Positions 1 through 11,636 of a DNA stretch of 64,000 nucleotides are shown in pieces. The notes beneath the pieces are model-generated. The model was not told the origin of the DNA and did not search any database. It saw nothing but the letters and a program-made list of their open reading frames with translations. The position numbers and the translations under genes were made by a program. Every line of letters starts with the position of its first letter. Position 1 is the stretch's first letter. The stretch spans positions 1,656,001 through 1,720,000 of the forward strand of contig CM028919.1 in the NCBI GenBank assembly GCA_016801845.1, written 5' to 3'. The stretch is from Polydactylus sextarius. Its lineage: Eukaryota > Chordata > Actinopteri > Polynemidae.

Positions 1-824
1 AAAAAGACAAAAAGTCAAATCCAAATTAACAGAACCCAGATTACGGCATACTAATGATGATCAGCAGTGTCTCTATCACACCGATACTGCTTTTGTACAC
101 ATTTCTAGACCAATCATCAGTCTGTAATTGCTCAGATTTATTTTTAAAGGAGCCTTAAACATTTTTGACAGTTACAAAAACACCACCCACTATCATCATT
201 TTCTGATCTATCTACACCTCAGCCCTGCCCATTACAACATTACAACGACCCACAATAAACATTAGCTCAGAAAAGTCTTTACCCAACCAAACAGATCCTC
301 CAGCAGCTACCATGAACCGCTGTGACTGTCATTTAGTTTTGGTTGCTCAGTTAGTCCTGGTCTCTCAGTCAGTCCTGGTCTCAGTGCTAAAGGTTCAGGT
401 GGTCTCTGTGTATAGCAACAGATGAAGTGACTGTCCCTCTTCAATGAAAATATTTACGACCAACAGTTTCTATGCTGATATTAGCCACTTAGTTTTATCT
501 GAGTTGGCATCACTACAGGGACCTGTGTTTATCACTATCACCATCTAACAGGAATATTTCAGCCACCACCTACAGTGAAAGAAAACACAGTCACATGAAC
601 TATAGTGTCCAGCCTGCTAAACTGCATAATCTCAGAGTAACTGTAAACCATCCTGGTCCCTGATCCTCTTCTGTGTCTCTGTACATGATACCTCAGTAAA
701 GACTGTGTTCAGGCTGCAGTGACAAACTCAGACCTGAGAGAAAGTGAGGGATTCAAACATCCATGGAGGATCTGGACTTTGTGTTAAAAAAGAATTGATT
801 TTAGAAATTGTTTAAAATCCAACT

Positions 825-828
825 CTCC

Positions 829-870
<42 letters not shown>
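825..870. repeat. (CT)n(GT)n compound microsatellite
   Basis: A run of CT dinucleotides passes directly into about 14 GT units. The short open frames here are translations of the repeat and not genes. Confidence 0.95.
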
Positions 871-874
<4 letters not shown>

Positions 875-3027
875 GTCTCAGCCTTGGTTAATTAAGCAGC
901 TCTGCTTCGTTAACTGTCCTCCGCTGCCCTCTTCTGGTCATTGTGTCCTCATATTGGACATGTTCAGCCTCTCACTGTTCTGCTGCTGCAGCTCTACATT
1001 AATCTCCTGCTCTGCTTTAATTCTGTGACTGTCTTGAATCTATTTTCAACATTCTTATTGCTCTTGGTCTGTGGTGAAACTGTCACAAACCAATCAGATA
1101 GCAATCCATCCACTGTCTGTACATAGATCTATTATGTCTGTGTTGGTTGAACCCTACACTAACAGTCACAGCTCTGGTATTTTTATCACAAGAAAGAGCA
1201 AGAAAAATATGTTGTAATGAAATACAAGTACTTGCTGTAACTATGGTTTTCATTAGTCTGGATGTTAAGTCTGTAAAGTTTCCTGAACATGAAATATAAG
1301 TTGTTTTGTTGTTGAATTAATGCTATAGCAAGATTAACCAGCCACAACCAGCCTGCAGCAAAATAAAGTATCTAGGGCAATTTGGGTCTTTACCATAAGA
1401 CCACTGCTTGTTTCCTGTTCCCAACAGATCCACAGTCCACACATGATCTGCTGTTAATCCTCTTCTCCTCTGTGGTGCAGCTGGTGCACCACTACTGAAC
1501 CTGTAAACATTTCACATGAGAACCTGAGATAGTTTGGTGCATCTCAGTGCTCACAGGAAGAAAAGATGCTGTTCACTCCTCTGATCACAGCAACAGTGTT
1601 TACACCCCACATGACATCATTAGATACATGGGCTCGGTATTTGAAGCACGCACAGTGGTCTAAGGGTGTGTAAGTGTCGCAGTGCTGTTGCAACAGAAAA
1701 ACCCTGCAGTGACATCTGACCCAGGTCAATGTATATACATAAGACACAGAAGTGACTTTACCGTGAACTCATTTTTCATCCTCTCTCACTTTCTCTCCAT
1801 CTCTCCATTCTTCTCTTCATCCAGATATGTGGCCTGACAGTCAGGCTACTGGGCAGGAGAGCCCACTGTGCCAGAAGACATCATGTCACACACTCTCACA
1901 AACACACTCCGAGTCCACCTGAGCAGCCAGGGCCACGGTGATCATGGATGTGGTCAGAGGAAGCGCGCACACACATACGAACACACACGCAGAGCTGTGG
2001 CGGCAGGTCTGGAGGATTCTGGGTCAGGGCTGTGAGATCTGAGATCTGATGAAGATGAGGTGGGACATCGACACTGGGCCTCTTCACTGCTCTATGGTCA
2101 GCACACCGCTGTGCAGAGGCCTGTGTGTGTATGTGTGTGTGTATGTGTGAGGGGATCAGGTCTGATCTGAGCTGATTTTGTCGTCTCTCAGCAGCGTCTC
2201 CTGACAGGCCATCACACCATAACCAGGAGAGAGACCATAGACAAGGAGGTGGAGGTTCGGAGGTGGGTGTGGGGGTCAGAGAGGATAGCGAGTAGGAGTC
2301 TGGAGGAAGTGGAAGTCAGGCAGTGCATCTCAATGATGATAAACTTTGTTCATTGAACAATTAGACTAGAACAGAATGATCTTTAATGTTATTCTTGACA
2401 AGGCACAAGAAACAATGAAATGTTGCAGGTTGAATAAAGCTAAAAAAAAATAATAAAAAGAAAGAAAGAAAGAACGAAAAAGATAACTGGGGCTTTTCCA
2501 CTTAGAGACAAAATCTGTCAGAAAAACTGATCAGTGGTCAAAGGAAGTGATCCATCTCCTGTGTTGTCAGGAATTCCAGGAGTGGGTGAAGCTGGTAAGG
2601 AACCCAGGGCTCAGCACAGCTCTGTAAGGGCCCTGTGTTTATGATGATGGTGGATGACCTGTTGACCTACTGTGGTCCATCTCTGATGAAGTCAACACAC
2701 ATGAGGACAGAGAAGACTCAGGACACAGGGTCTCCAGCCCGTGACCAGTGTGTGTTGGATGATGTCAGAAGTAGCAGCTTCACATAACTGTTTGGTTCTT
2801 CTGTGTTCAAACTGTACCATGTTCAATCTAAACGAAACTCTGCCTCCTGAGCAAAATAGAGATCACACAGTTATTTCTCCATTACTCTACACACACACTC
2901 ACACACACATTTACACAGAGTACTTGACAAGGAGGAGTGTTTCTGTCTCCCATCAGCAACAGCACAACAGATCCATCAACCAGACAGTCAACGCCTGCCA
3001 CATGCAAAACAAGGACACCACCTCTGT

Positions 3028-3030
<3 letters not shown>

Positions 3031-3064
<34 letters not shown>
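3031..3064. repeat. (GT)n microsatellite
   Basis: About 17 uninterrupted TG units. The open frames crossing it on both strands give Val-Cys or Thr-His repeats and are not coding. Confidence 0.95.
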
Positions 3065-3068
<4 letters not shown>

Positions 3069-3704
3069 TATGAATATGTGTGAGTGACTCAGACGTCCTC
3101 CAGTGCAGATGTACCTTGTTAAGGGTATTAGAGATCAAGTAAGTGATTGATCTACATGTCAGGTGACTAAATGTCCACACATCAGGTCAATTAAAGAGTG
3201 TGTGTGTGATAGAGAGAGAAGAGAAAATAGTGCAGCGAGATTAGAGATTGAGGAGGAGGAGGAGGGACTGAGGTGTGGAGGAGGTGAGAGACTCTGATTA
3301 GAGTTTTTTTTTTTTTTTCATTTAGATTTTTACTTTTTGAAAGCTCCACCAGTCTTGAACGGAGGAAGTTGACACTTACAGGTAATGTAATCTTGCAGGT
3401 AGCGCTGCGTTACTCGTACTGTTTGCTGCACAGGCAACTCTTAGTTAGAAAAAAGGAAGTTTAGGTAAGTAGACATAGGATTAAGTTTGAATTCTTTTTT
3501 ACGAGGGATATAAACCAGCTCACTACGATTGAAATGTAGTCCTGGTTTGTACATTGTAGTTCCTCTATTGTCTCATCCCTAAATTCAGTAGTTATTCTCT
3601 GTCATAAGTTATCCCTTCTTAACATCCACGAAGTCCAGCAGGATGCAGAGTTCTGGACTGACAGACCAGTACACCAAGTAGGAAGTAATGTTTAGCTGCA
3701 AACG

Positions 3705-4730
3705 TCCATCCATCTATAATTTACAGTTTATCCTACTGAGGGTCATAGAGTGGCTGCAGCCAATCCCAACTGACTGTGTGTGAGGCCAGAATTCACCCTG
3801 GACACATCTCAATTCAATTTCAATTTATTTTATTTATATATTGCCAGGTCATAAAAACATTTATCTCAAGGCACTTTACATAGAGAAACCCAACATTTCC
3901 ACAATGAGCAAGCGCTTGGCAACAATGGAGAGGAAAAACTCCCTTTTAACAGGAAGAAACCTCCAGCAGAACCAGACTCAGAGTGGACGGTCATCTGCCT
4001 CGACCGGTTGGAGTGAAATGAAAACAAGAAAAAGAAGAGACAGAGGAAAGAGAGGGAGGAGGACGGGGGAGGGGGGAGGAAGAAAAGTGGGAGACCAGAA
4101 AGAGACAGTAGAGAGTAGATGGTTACAAGTAGTTGTTAAAGTAAAATTATCATTACAATTAATATTACAATAATAATAATAATAATGATGAAGATGAAAG
4201 TGATGATGTCGTCAAAGAATTGGAGTCCAACAGCTCTGGAGTCAAAACTTCCTGTAAAAGAGAAAGGGGTAGGGGGAGACACAACTGCGAGAGAGAGAGC
4301 AGATGATGTTAAAAATATGTAATATTTAAATATAAATATCAGGACATGAAGTGTGAGGGAGAGAAAGAGACGTGAGGAGTGAGGGACAGAGAGGAGCAGT
4401 GTATTGTCAGAGTCCCCCAGCAGTCTAATCCTATAGCAGCTTAACTAAAGGATGGTTCAAGCAGGCCCGTGTCCTGCCTGGACCATACTTAACTATAGGC
4501 TTTATCATAAAGGAAAGTTTTTATTCTAACCTTAAAGGTAGAAACGGTGTCTGCCTCCCGGACCCAAACTGGGAGCTGGTTCCATAAGAGAGGAGCCTGA
4601 TAAGCTGAAGGCTCTACCTCCCATTCTGGTCTTAGAGACTCTAGGAACCACAAGTAAACCAGCAGTTTGTGATCGAAGTGATCAGTGATCTCAGTCTTCA
4701 ACACTATGTTAATAACTGTTTAGGATGAGA
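3705..4730. repeat. Composite fish interspersed repeat
   Basis: The first ~100 bp have the pattern of a common fish repeat (CCATCCATCTATAATTTACAG, then a stretch about leaving a balance of the TATCC/GGGTCAT type). From about 3812 the text matches a very common percomorph repeat: an AATTTATTTTATTTATATA start, then CTCAAGGCACTTTACATAGA, AGGAAAAACTCCCTTTTAAC and GTCATCTGCCTCGACCGGTT. A later part (4480-4700) contains CCCAAACTGGGAGCTGGTTC and CTAGGAACCACAAGTAAACC, also typical of it. Diverged partial copies lie at 30.93-31.07 kb (opposite orientation) and 51.44-51.66 kb. I recognise the sequence but not its formal class. Confidence 0.75.
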
Positions 4731-5539
4731 ATGACCAGGGTGACACTGTACACTAAGAAAGATTGACTGACTACAAACACATTGTCATACAGTGTTCACA
4801 CAGAGTTAGCAGTATGAGTAGTAGCAGGCAGTCACTAAATGAAAACTGATACAGAAACCTGATCCTGTTGTTTTCATCTCTATAGATCTGCTGATCTCTG
4901 AACAGTTCTCAGCCATGGTCTCAACAGACTGACATAAACAGGATTGTGAAAACCTTCTAGAGCAACAAAGCTGCAATCACTGACCAAGATAAAATCAGAT
5001 GTTACAAGTCAGAGACACAGGAGCTCAACATGATGTTTGAATCTTGTTCTGTTCATAAATGAGCAGAGGACACTTCATGTAGACTGTGAGCAGTTACGTG
5101 ACAGTTTGGACCATGCAGCTGCAGACATCAGGGCGAAATGTTGTGAGTAAATGTTGTGGAGCGTCAGGTTGCAGCAGCACACACGGCGTAGCTTCTCAAC
5201 AAAAATCACTCTGCAGAGATTATTCTCAGCGTCTGTGATCAACCAATCAGGACAGAGCTGTGAAGAGAGCAGTGTGAGGAGCTGAGGTGAAACAGTGCAG
5301 GCGCTGGCTCTGACTTTGACTCTGTCACAGTAGGTTGTGTACCAGGCTGCTGGTCAGCAGTGATGTGATGATGCTGCAGTGTATTCCCTGGGGCACCGTG
5401 CTGTCTGGAAGCCACCATCAGCTCTAACAAATGAGCCTCTCTGCTGGGCAGGTGGCAGCACCTCCTCCACCGCCTCCGTCTCCTCCTCGCTGAGAAATGA
5501 TCCTGGAAAGGGTTAAACCCCACTCCTCCCCCGCTCCAC

Positions 5540-5700
5540 ACACCCTCCATCTCCCCACATCCATTTGCAAATGATCTGGCTTGTCTGCATATTGTCAGCT
5601 GCAGCAGGCTCGGCCATTCATCACCTGTCGGCGACTCCCAGCGCCCTCCACACTTAATTGTTCCCTCTCTGACCTGCAGAATACAGAGTGATGTTCCCTC
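5540..5700. promoter_or_regulatory. Candidate conserved non-coding element
   Basis: Unique, non-repetitive, non-coding block with balanced composition. It includes a POU/octamer-like ATTTGCAAAT, an E-box in TCAGCTGCAGC and a TTAATTG homeodomain-type core. It looks like vertebrate conserved non-coding sequence, but only by composition and motif density. No alignment was possible. Confidence 0.3.
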
Positions 5701-5740
5701 TGCCTGAGAGAGAGAGGGAGAGGAGATGGAGAGGATGGAG

Positions 5741-5763
5741 AAGAGAAAGAAAGAAAGAAAGAC

Positions 5764-5798
<35 letters not shown>

Positions 5799-5823
5799 AA
5801 AAGAAGGAAAGAAAGAAAGAAAG
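5741..5823. repeat. (GAAA)n tetranucleotide microsatellite
   Basis: About 20 GAAA units with a few interruptions. The Lys/Glu-rich open frame across it is a translation of the repeat. Confidence 0.95.
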
Positions 5824-6230
5824 GTGGTGGCTGTTAGATTTAAATCAGATGGAGCTGGTCATTCTCCTTTTCTTGTTTTTCCTCCATCCATCTCTTCTGG
5901 GTTTCTAGGTCAGATTAGAAGTGGAGAGGACAAGGGAAGGAGACAAGGAGAGGAGAACAGGAGAGAGTGGAAATCTCACTTCATAACTGCCAGTCCATTA
6001 CAGTGGCAGGTGTGTGTGTACGCCATGCCATTTGCATCTGTGTTCATCTGGATTGAACATGTGTCTCCATTGTCCTTCTTATTTTCCTCCTTCCCTGAGC
6101 ATGTCCTCTCATTCTGTCTCTCCTCTCTCGTTTTTTTTTCAGCCATATTCATCATTCTGGTTGAACTGTCACAGTTGAGGTGAGGGGTTCTTCCATGATT
6201 CTACCCAGCTCTCCTGTGACCTCTGACCCC

Positions 6231-6274
<44 letters not shown>

Positions 6275-6306
6275 GTCTGTCTATCTATCTGTCTGTCTGT
6301 CTGTCT
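6231..6306. repeat. (ATCT)n(GTCT)n compound microsatellite
   Basis: About 11 ATCT units followed by mixed GTCT/ATCT units. The YLSI-type open frame here is repeat translation. Confidence 0.95.
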
Positions 6307-8498
6307 CCATTCATCCATCCTTGGCTCATGTCCTTCACTGGGAGGGACATTTTTATTGCAGTTTGTTTCAGCGTGTCCTGAACCAGGAGCTGTCTCCTGT
6401 TTAATACTTTTTGAAGAAAGTGTTAGTAAAGTTAATAGTCATGTGTTTCCTCAGGCTGATGGTCCTGTGTGTTTCTGATTCACCACAGCAACATGAGGAC
6501 TTGAGACCAGAGAGGAGGAACACACTCCTTTCTTCTTCACTCATCTTCTGTCCTGTCAGTCCTCATCTTCTCTATGATGAAGACCTCTCACGCCAGGCCA
6601 GAGGCTCCTTCATCCTCTTCCCATCCACCCTCCTCTTCAATAATATATGAATGCTTCCATTACCAGCTGCCTGAGTCTTGAATCACAGTCAGATGAGCTC
6701 TGGAAACTGACGGCTTATTTATGTGGTTATTTTTAAGACAGCTAGCCCGCTGCACGCTTCAGTCCAGTCAGTCTGATGTCCGTGTCACTGAGATTCCTTC
6801 TGTTTTTCAATTTTTGGAGATGTGTGAAAACATCAGTGAGGCTTGATAACTTAAGGCCAATCAGCTTTTAACTGAAAGGCTAAATATGATCGAAGCTAAC
6901 TGACATGGACGAATGTTAAGAGACACAGGAACTAAATGCAGCTGCAGGTTTGAACCACACACGCTGTCCTGAGGCCAGTGTGTAGCGTCGCCTCTTTACA
7001 TTCATACTAACACATGCTATTTGTGGACATCTGTGCCTGTCACACATCTGCTGAGCTGAACCACAGCCGTGTTACAGCAGCAGACTCAGTGTCAGCGCAG
7101 GCCAGTACAGTGTGTGTGGTTACAGTCAGGACTGTGGTTACTGCAGGTGCCTGTAGAGGAGCACAGGTGCTGAGAGAGCTCAGAAAAAGGTCTCTGTGTT
7201 AATATGAACATGTGTTGGACTCACCTACTGTTAACCCACAACACCTCACACACTTCCTCTGGTCCCAATTTGGCACAGACCCTAAACTGTGGCAGTATCA
7301 GTTCAGTCCTCAACAGGTCAGGTGGGGGTTTATAAAATGGTAACTATTTTACAGACAGTGTCTGGTCTGTTCATAGGACTGAAGGAAACTGCTAACAACA
7401 ACAACAGATTTAGCAAGATGTTCTACAGGAGGCAGGGGCCTTGTGGATCAGGCTTGTTTTGACGCATCCCAGAAGTTCAGGCTGGGACTTGGACAGTTTA
7501 GAGCCTCGGTCACCAACTTGGGCTGTTGGTCATTTAGGGTCTGTAACACTCAGTGGTTTTAATGTTGTGTCTAATTAGCGTTTTCAAAAATTAGAACGTT
7601 CTAAATATGAAGAAAAAAGCCAAAGGACATGAGTTAGAGGATGGCTTTGGTACATTGATTCAGCTTCCCTGAAACTGTTTTGTATTTTAAGTGTATTTAT
7701 GTGTCTGTTTCTATTATACCAGGTCAGTCTGCAGAGTCCAACTCAAATCTGAGAGAAAGAGACAGTTTCAGATACTTTAAGTTCAAAAATCCTTAGAATC
7801 AGATGTGATTGTATTTATAGAAGCATGGTTTAGTTGAAAGATGACTTAACAGAAATTATTTATTATATATTACATGTAAACTTTGGTGTAATATTAACAG
7901 TAACTAATTCTAACCGCCCTCCTTCCTCCATTGCAGTAAACACTTATATGACAATGGAAGTGTCCCTGAGTGAGCCGGGTCGTGGCTGCTACCATTGTAT
8001 ATTAATATGGAAGTGGTTCATAATTCATGGGTCAGGATTAGTGTGGAGTGCTGGTCCCAGGTCTGCGGTGTGTGCCAGTACTGACACGGCAAGTACTAAC
8101 AATACTGGACATGCCCGCTCCCCACTGTCCACACCAGCCCCCATTATTATAATATATTCAAAGATTTAAGGGGTTTTATCTTAGACACACATGAATTATG
8201 AACGGGACGTTTCAAAATTTAATTGGCCCGAATTAAATGATGCAAGATAATGTTTCTTTTATAAATTTGTAATAGGGCCAGGGGCATTGAGGAGAAGGGG
8301 GGGTTACACGAAATATACCTTTTTACCCCTACAAGCAGAGGAGCCGTGGACGGACTACGACGTGTGGAGGTACCGCTGCGTCCACAGACAGGAAGTAAAA
8401 AAAAAAAACAACAGGAAACAGTAGCTGAGAAATGAGATGAAGTTTAATCTCTGACTTTTACATGTCAACAGTTTCCTCATCAACTGTGGTTTTACTGC

Positions 8499-8561
<63 letters not shown>

Positions 8562-8609
8562 GAGAGGGAGGAGTCTGCTGGATGTGGTTAAAGCTCTGAC
8601 ACACACACA

Positions 8610-8642
<33 letters not shown>

Positions 8643-8656
8643 AAACACACACACAC
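8499..8656. repeat. (CT)n(CA)n compound microsatellite cluster
   Basis: A TC run (8499-8520) passes straight into an AC run (8521-8559). After about 40 bp of unique sequence a second, interrupted CA tract follows (8601-8656). Confidence 0.95.
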
Positions 8657-11630
8657 GGGGGCTTTAGAAAAGCAGCACAGACTGAAGGTAAAAGTACATG
8701 ATTGCATAAAAATACAGATTTGTGATGGAAAAGTGACAAGAGACAAGTGACACATCAAACGTGATACAAAAAAAAAAAAAAAAAAACAGCATCATGTGGC
8801 CAAACGCAGATGACCTCAGGTCACCGGACACAACCTGTTCTCTGTCAGGTTAATTTACACCAGTAAGAGAGGGAACTGCCTTTCCTCTCACACCCAACCC
8901 CCCACCCCACCACGACTCTGTGACCACAGCAGATCTGTGACTGTAGGGCTGTACGACCTGCTCTCACTGCAGCCTTTTTCATTCACACCTCAGCCATTTC
9001 TGAAAACTCTGAAAGCAAACATGTCGTCATGGAGCGCAGGAACAGACTGAGCACTTCATCTTCAACTAATTTAATTCAGCAGCAGGCGTGCTAATGGGTC
9101 AGCTCAACATCTAGTTCAACAATTTAGTCAAAATTCCAACTTTTTTTTTGTTTCAGAGAATTAAAAGACACCACACTACTGCTTAGTGTGTTTATGTGAA
9201 ACTTTTTCAGGTCCCGGTTATTAAGTCCAGCTCATATCTCAGCTAGAGCCCAAGCTGTCTTCTTCACATCCAAGTCTGTAGGAACTAGTCAAGACAATAA
9301 ATCAGTGAAGTAATAACTGATGAATTGTTTGACGTAAATATCTGCTGGTTTTCTGACTCCTCTGGACTTTCCAATGTGACTTTAACCCAGAATGAAAATC
9401 ATTTAGTTTAGTTTAGTAAATCATGACTGTTAGTACTGTTTTTTTTTTATGCTAACCTAAGCTAATTACCTCCATATTCCAGCTCAGCGACTGTATATAA
9501 AGATGGCCAACATGGCAGCTCTTCAAGAGGACAAAGCATGTAGATGTCTCCTGGTGTCTGGCAGCTGTATAGATCATAGGTTTTAATTAGTTTTAATTCA
9601 ATTACTTTATCACCTGATTGACAGATGACACTGACGTGTGACTACTGGGTCTTATTATGGGCAGGACTTTGATACCACTGCTTTTGCAGCAGTGACTCAG
9701 ACTCTGAATGTGAGACGAGGCAGTGCTGGTGTCTAGAATATTCTGGAGCAATGTTTGTTCAGAAGGAGGAAAGGGGAGACGTGTCAGCCATCTTTGTTTA
9801 CAGTCATCTCTGTCCTTCACAGACATGCGACTGATACCAATCAACCAGTGTGGTCTACCGAACGCGTTAAACTGTTCCTTTAGGCTCGTCTGTATCTGAC
9901 ACCGACAACCTCACTGTGTCAACACACATCAGATCAATGAGATAACGTGTGAACAGCTGCAGTGGTATCACTGTTGTTACCGATCAGAACAAACATCGGC
10001 TGTTCATTTCACTTGTTTAAATGATCGCATGTTTCAAACACTGCTGCGTGGACGTGTGTGAAGAAAGCGAGAAATTAGGAGACCTGGTGGTAGAAAATTA
10101 CCGCTGGTTCAGTCTGAACAGTGCAACTACTACTCACTTAAAACAAACATGAAATCAACGTTTCAGATGCTGTTGGCAGGCGAGCTGGAGTTTAGACACG
10201 TCTGAGACAAAGAGCCGGACGCTGAATCTGCTTACGCTCGTCAACAGCAGCGACACGTGGTTCGTTTTAGTTTCAGACAATGTCAAGACCAAACTGGCAG
10301 AGCATGAACTGTCTGATAAGACTAATCTTATTTTGATAGGAAGACACTGAAAGATGAATGTGTCCCTGGGTGGGCTGGGGCAGTCGGTTTAAAAAAAAAA
10401 AAAAAAATCATTAGGTGACCGGTCACATGGTAACAAGCAATTATATGGTTGGAAGATGGTCGCCCGCTGACGGCTGCTACGTGACCTTTGATTCGCTCCA
10501 CATGCGAGTGGACCGTCAACCACATGTCCTTTACATGGTCAGCCCCATATACAACCACTTGTTATCACACGATGACACCAGAAACTAGAAATAAGTACGT
10601 GTGTGAGTCCTGTGCTGAGCAGCAGACACTCAGTCTCTTCAGTAGTAAAGTGAAGCCCAAACAGCGCTCTGTGCACCTGATGAGTGGTTTTGATAAAGGC
10701 CTGTAACTGAAACTACTCCTGAGGTCAAATGTGACCATGATAAGAATCAAAGCCTGACCTTCCCCCACATGCATCAGTTGACAGCTCTTCAGTCAGTACC
10801 GGCTCTTTGACTTCGAGATGTTGCGCTCTCACGCCAACAACATGTTGAAAGCAGTTCCCGGTGTTTTATACAAACAGTCGTGTTGAACTTCCCTCGTTTT
10901 AAGGCAGTCAGACAAAAAGCTTCACTCACATACACATCTGTCCGTGTCTCTGTTATGGCTTTCTCATCTCTGGGTCACACATCAGTCTCTATAGTGACAT
11001 CCACAGATACTCACCGACTGAACGTGACTACATTCGTAAAAACAAAGTAAAACAATAAGGGCTGCGACTACTAAGGGCTGCGTGACTGGAAATGTGCAAT
11101 TCCACGGTAAAAATCTAAAGTTTCATTGTGATAGCAAAAAAGCATCTCAGCAACAAGTGTTAGTCTCCTTCTGTTCCTCAGCTTGAACGAGTGCAGCAAA
11201 CAGAGGGAACAGATGCAGCAGCACCACCCAGACTGATCGACACATACGATTGTCACCTCAAAACATACACATGGAGACAAACTGCAGTAATAAACCAATT
11301 CACAGGGTTACACGTTTTGGCATTGGGAAAATAACATTTTGTTTCTCTCTCTTCACCTAACGATCTGCTGGGAGCCCTGCTCTCATCCCAAGCAGTTTCA
11401 ATATAAACCTACAAACGTAAAGAAAAGCTGATGTGACTGAACGTGCACAGAAGGCTGAGGGACATACTGCAGCAGCAGACGACTAAGACGCCCTGACAAC
11501 TGTTCAGTCTGAAAACTTTCTATCTTTTTTTTTTTTTTTTTTTTTTTTTATACAGCTTCTATATTTCTGAGTCATTTAAGAGACACAAAAATAAATAAAT
11601 AGCATGGGCTGTGGCTGTAAGTGGAATATA

Positions 11631-11636
11631 TTTATT
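11631..11636 (-). terminator. Possible poly(A) signal overlapping the setd3 stop codon
   Basis: On the minus strand the stop TGA (11638-11636) runs into ATAAAT, so an AATAAA hexamer begins at the last base of the stop. It may be used for a very short 3' UTR or may be coincidence in an AT-rich context. A long T run on the plus strand (11527-11549) lies about 90 bp further on. Confidence 0.25.

Larger units (their letters stand above)
1..11635. other. Gene-free flank downstream of setd3
   Basis: I found no exon-like open frame, RNA gene or recognisable protein fragment here. The open frames present are short and mostly run through CA/GT, GAAA or ATCT repeats. The stretch holds several microsatellites, one composite interspersed repeat (3.7-4.7 kb), long A and T runs (for example 8768-8786 and 11527-11549), and a few unique AT-balanced blocks that could be conserved non-coding sequence. 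In human the next gene on this side of SETD3 is, as I recall, BCL11B, which sits in a large regulatory desert. A gene-poor flank would fit that, but this is inference. Confidence 0.6.

Noticed and set aside
2380..2470. Possible LINE tail (GATCTTTAATGTTATTCTTG and an A-rich end)
   Set aside because: Short and diverged; could not be told apart from AT-rich unique sequence.
7830..8270. Unique AT-rich block considered as a conserved element
   Set aside because: Suggestive text only (TAATATGGAAGTGG, CATAATTCATGG), no dense motif cluster; too weak to list as a feature.
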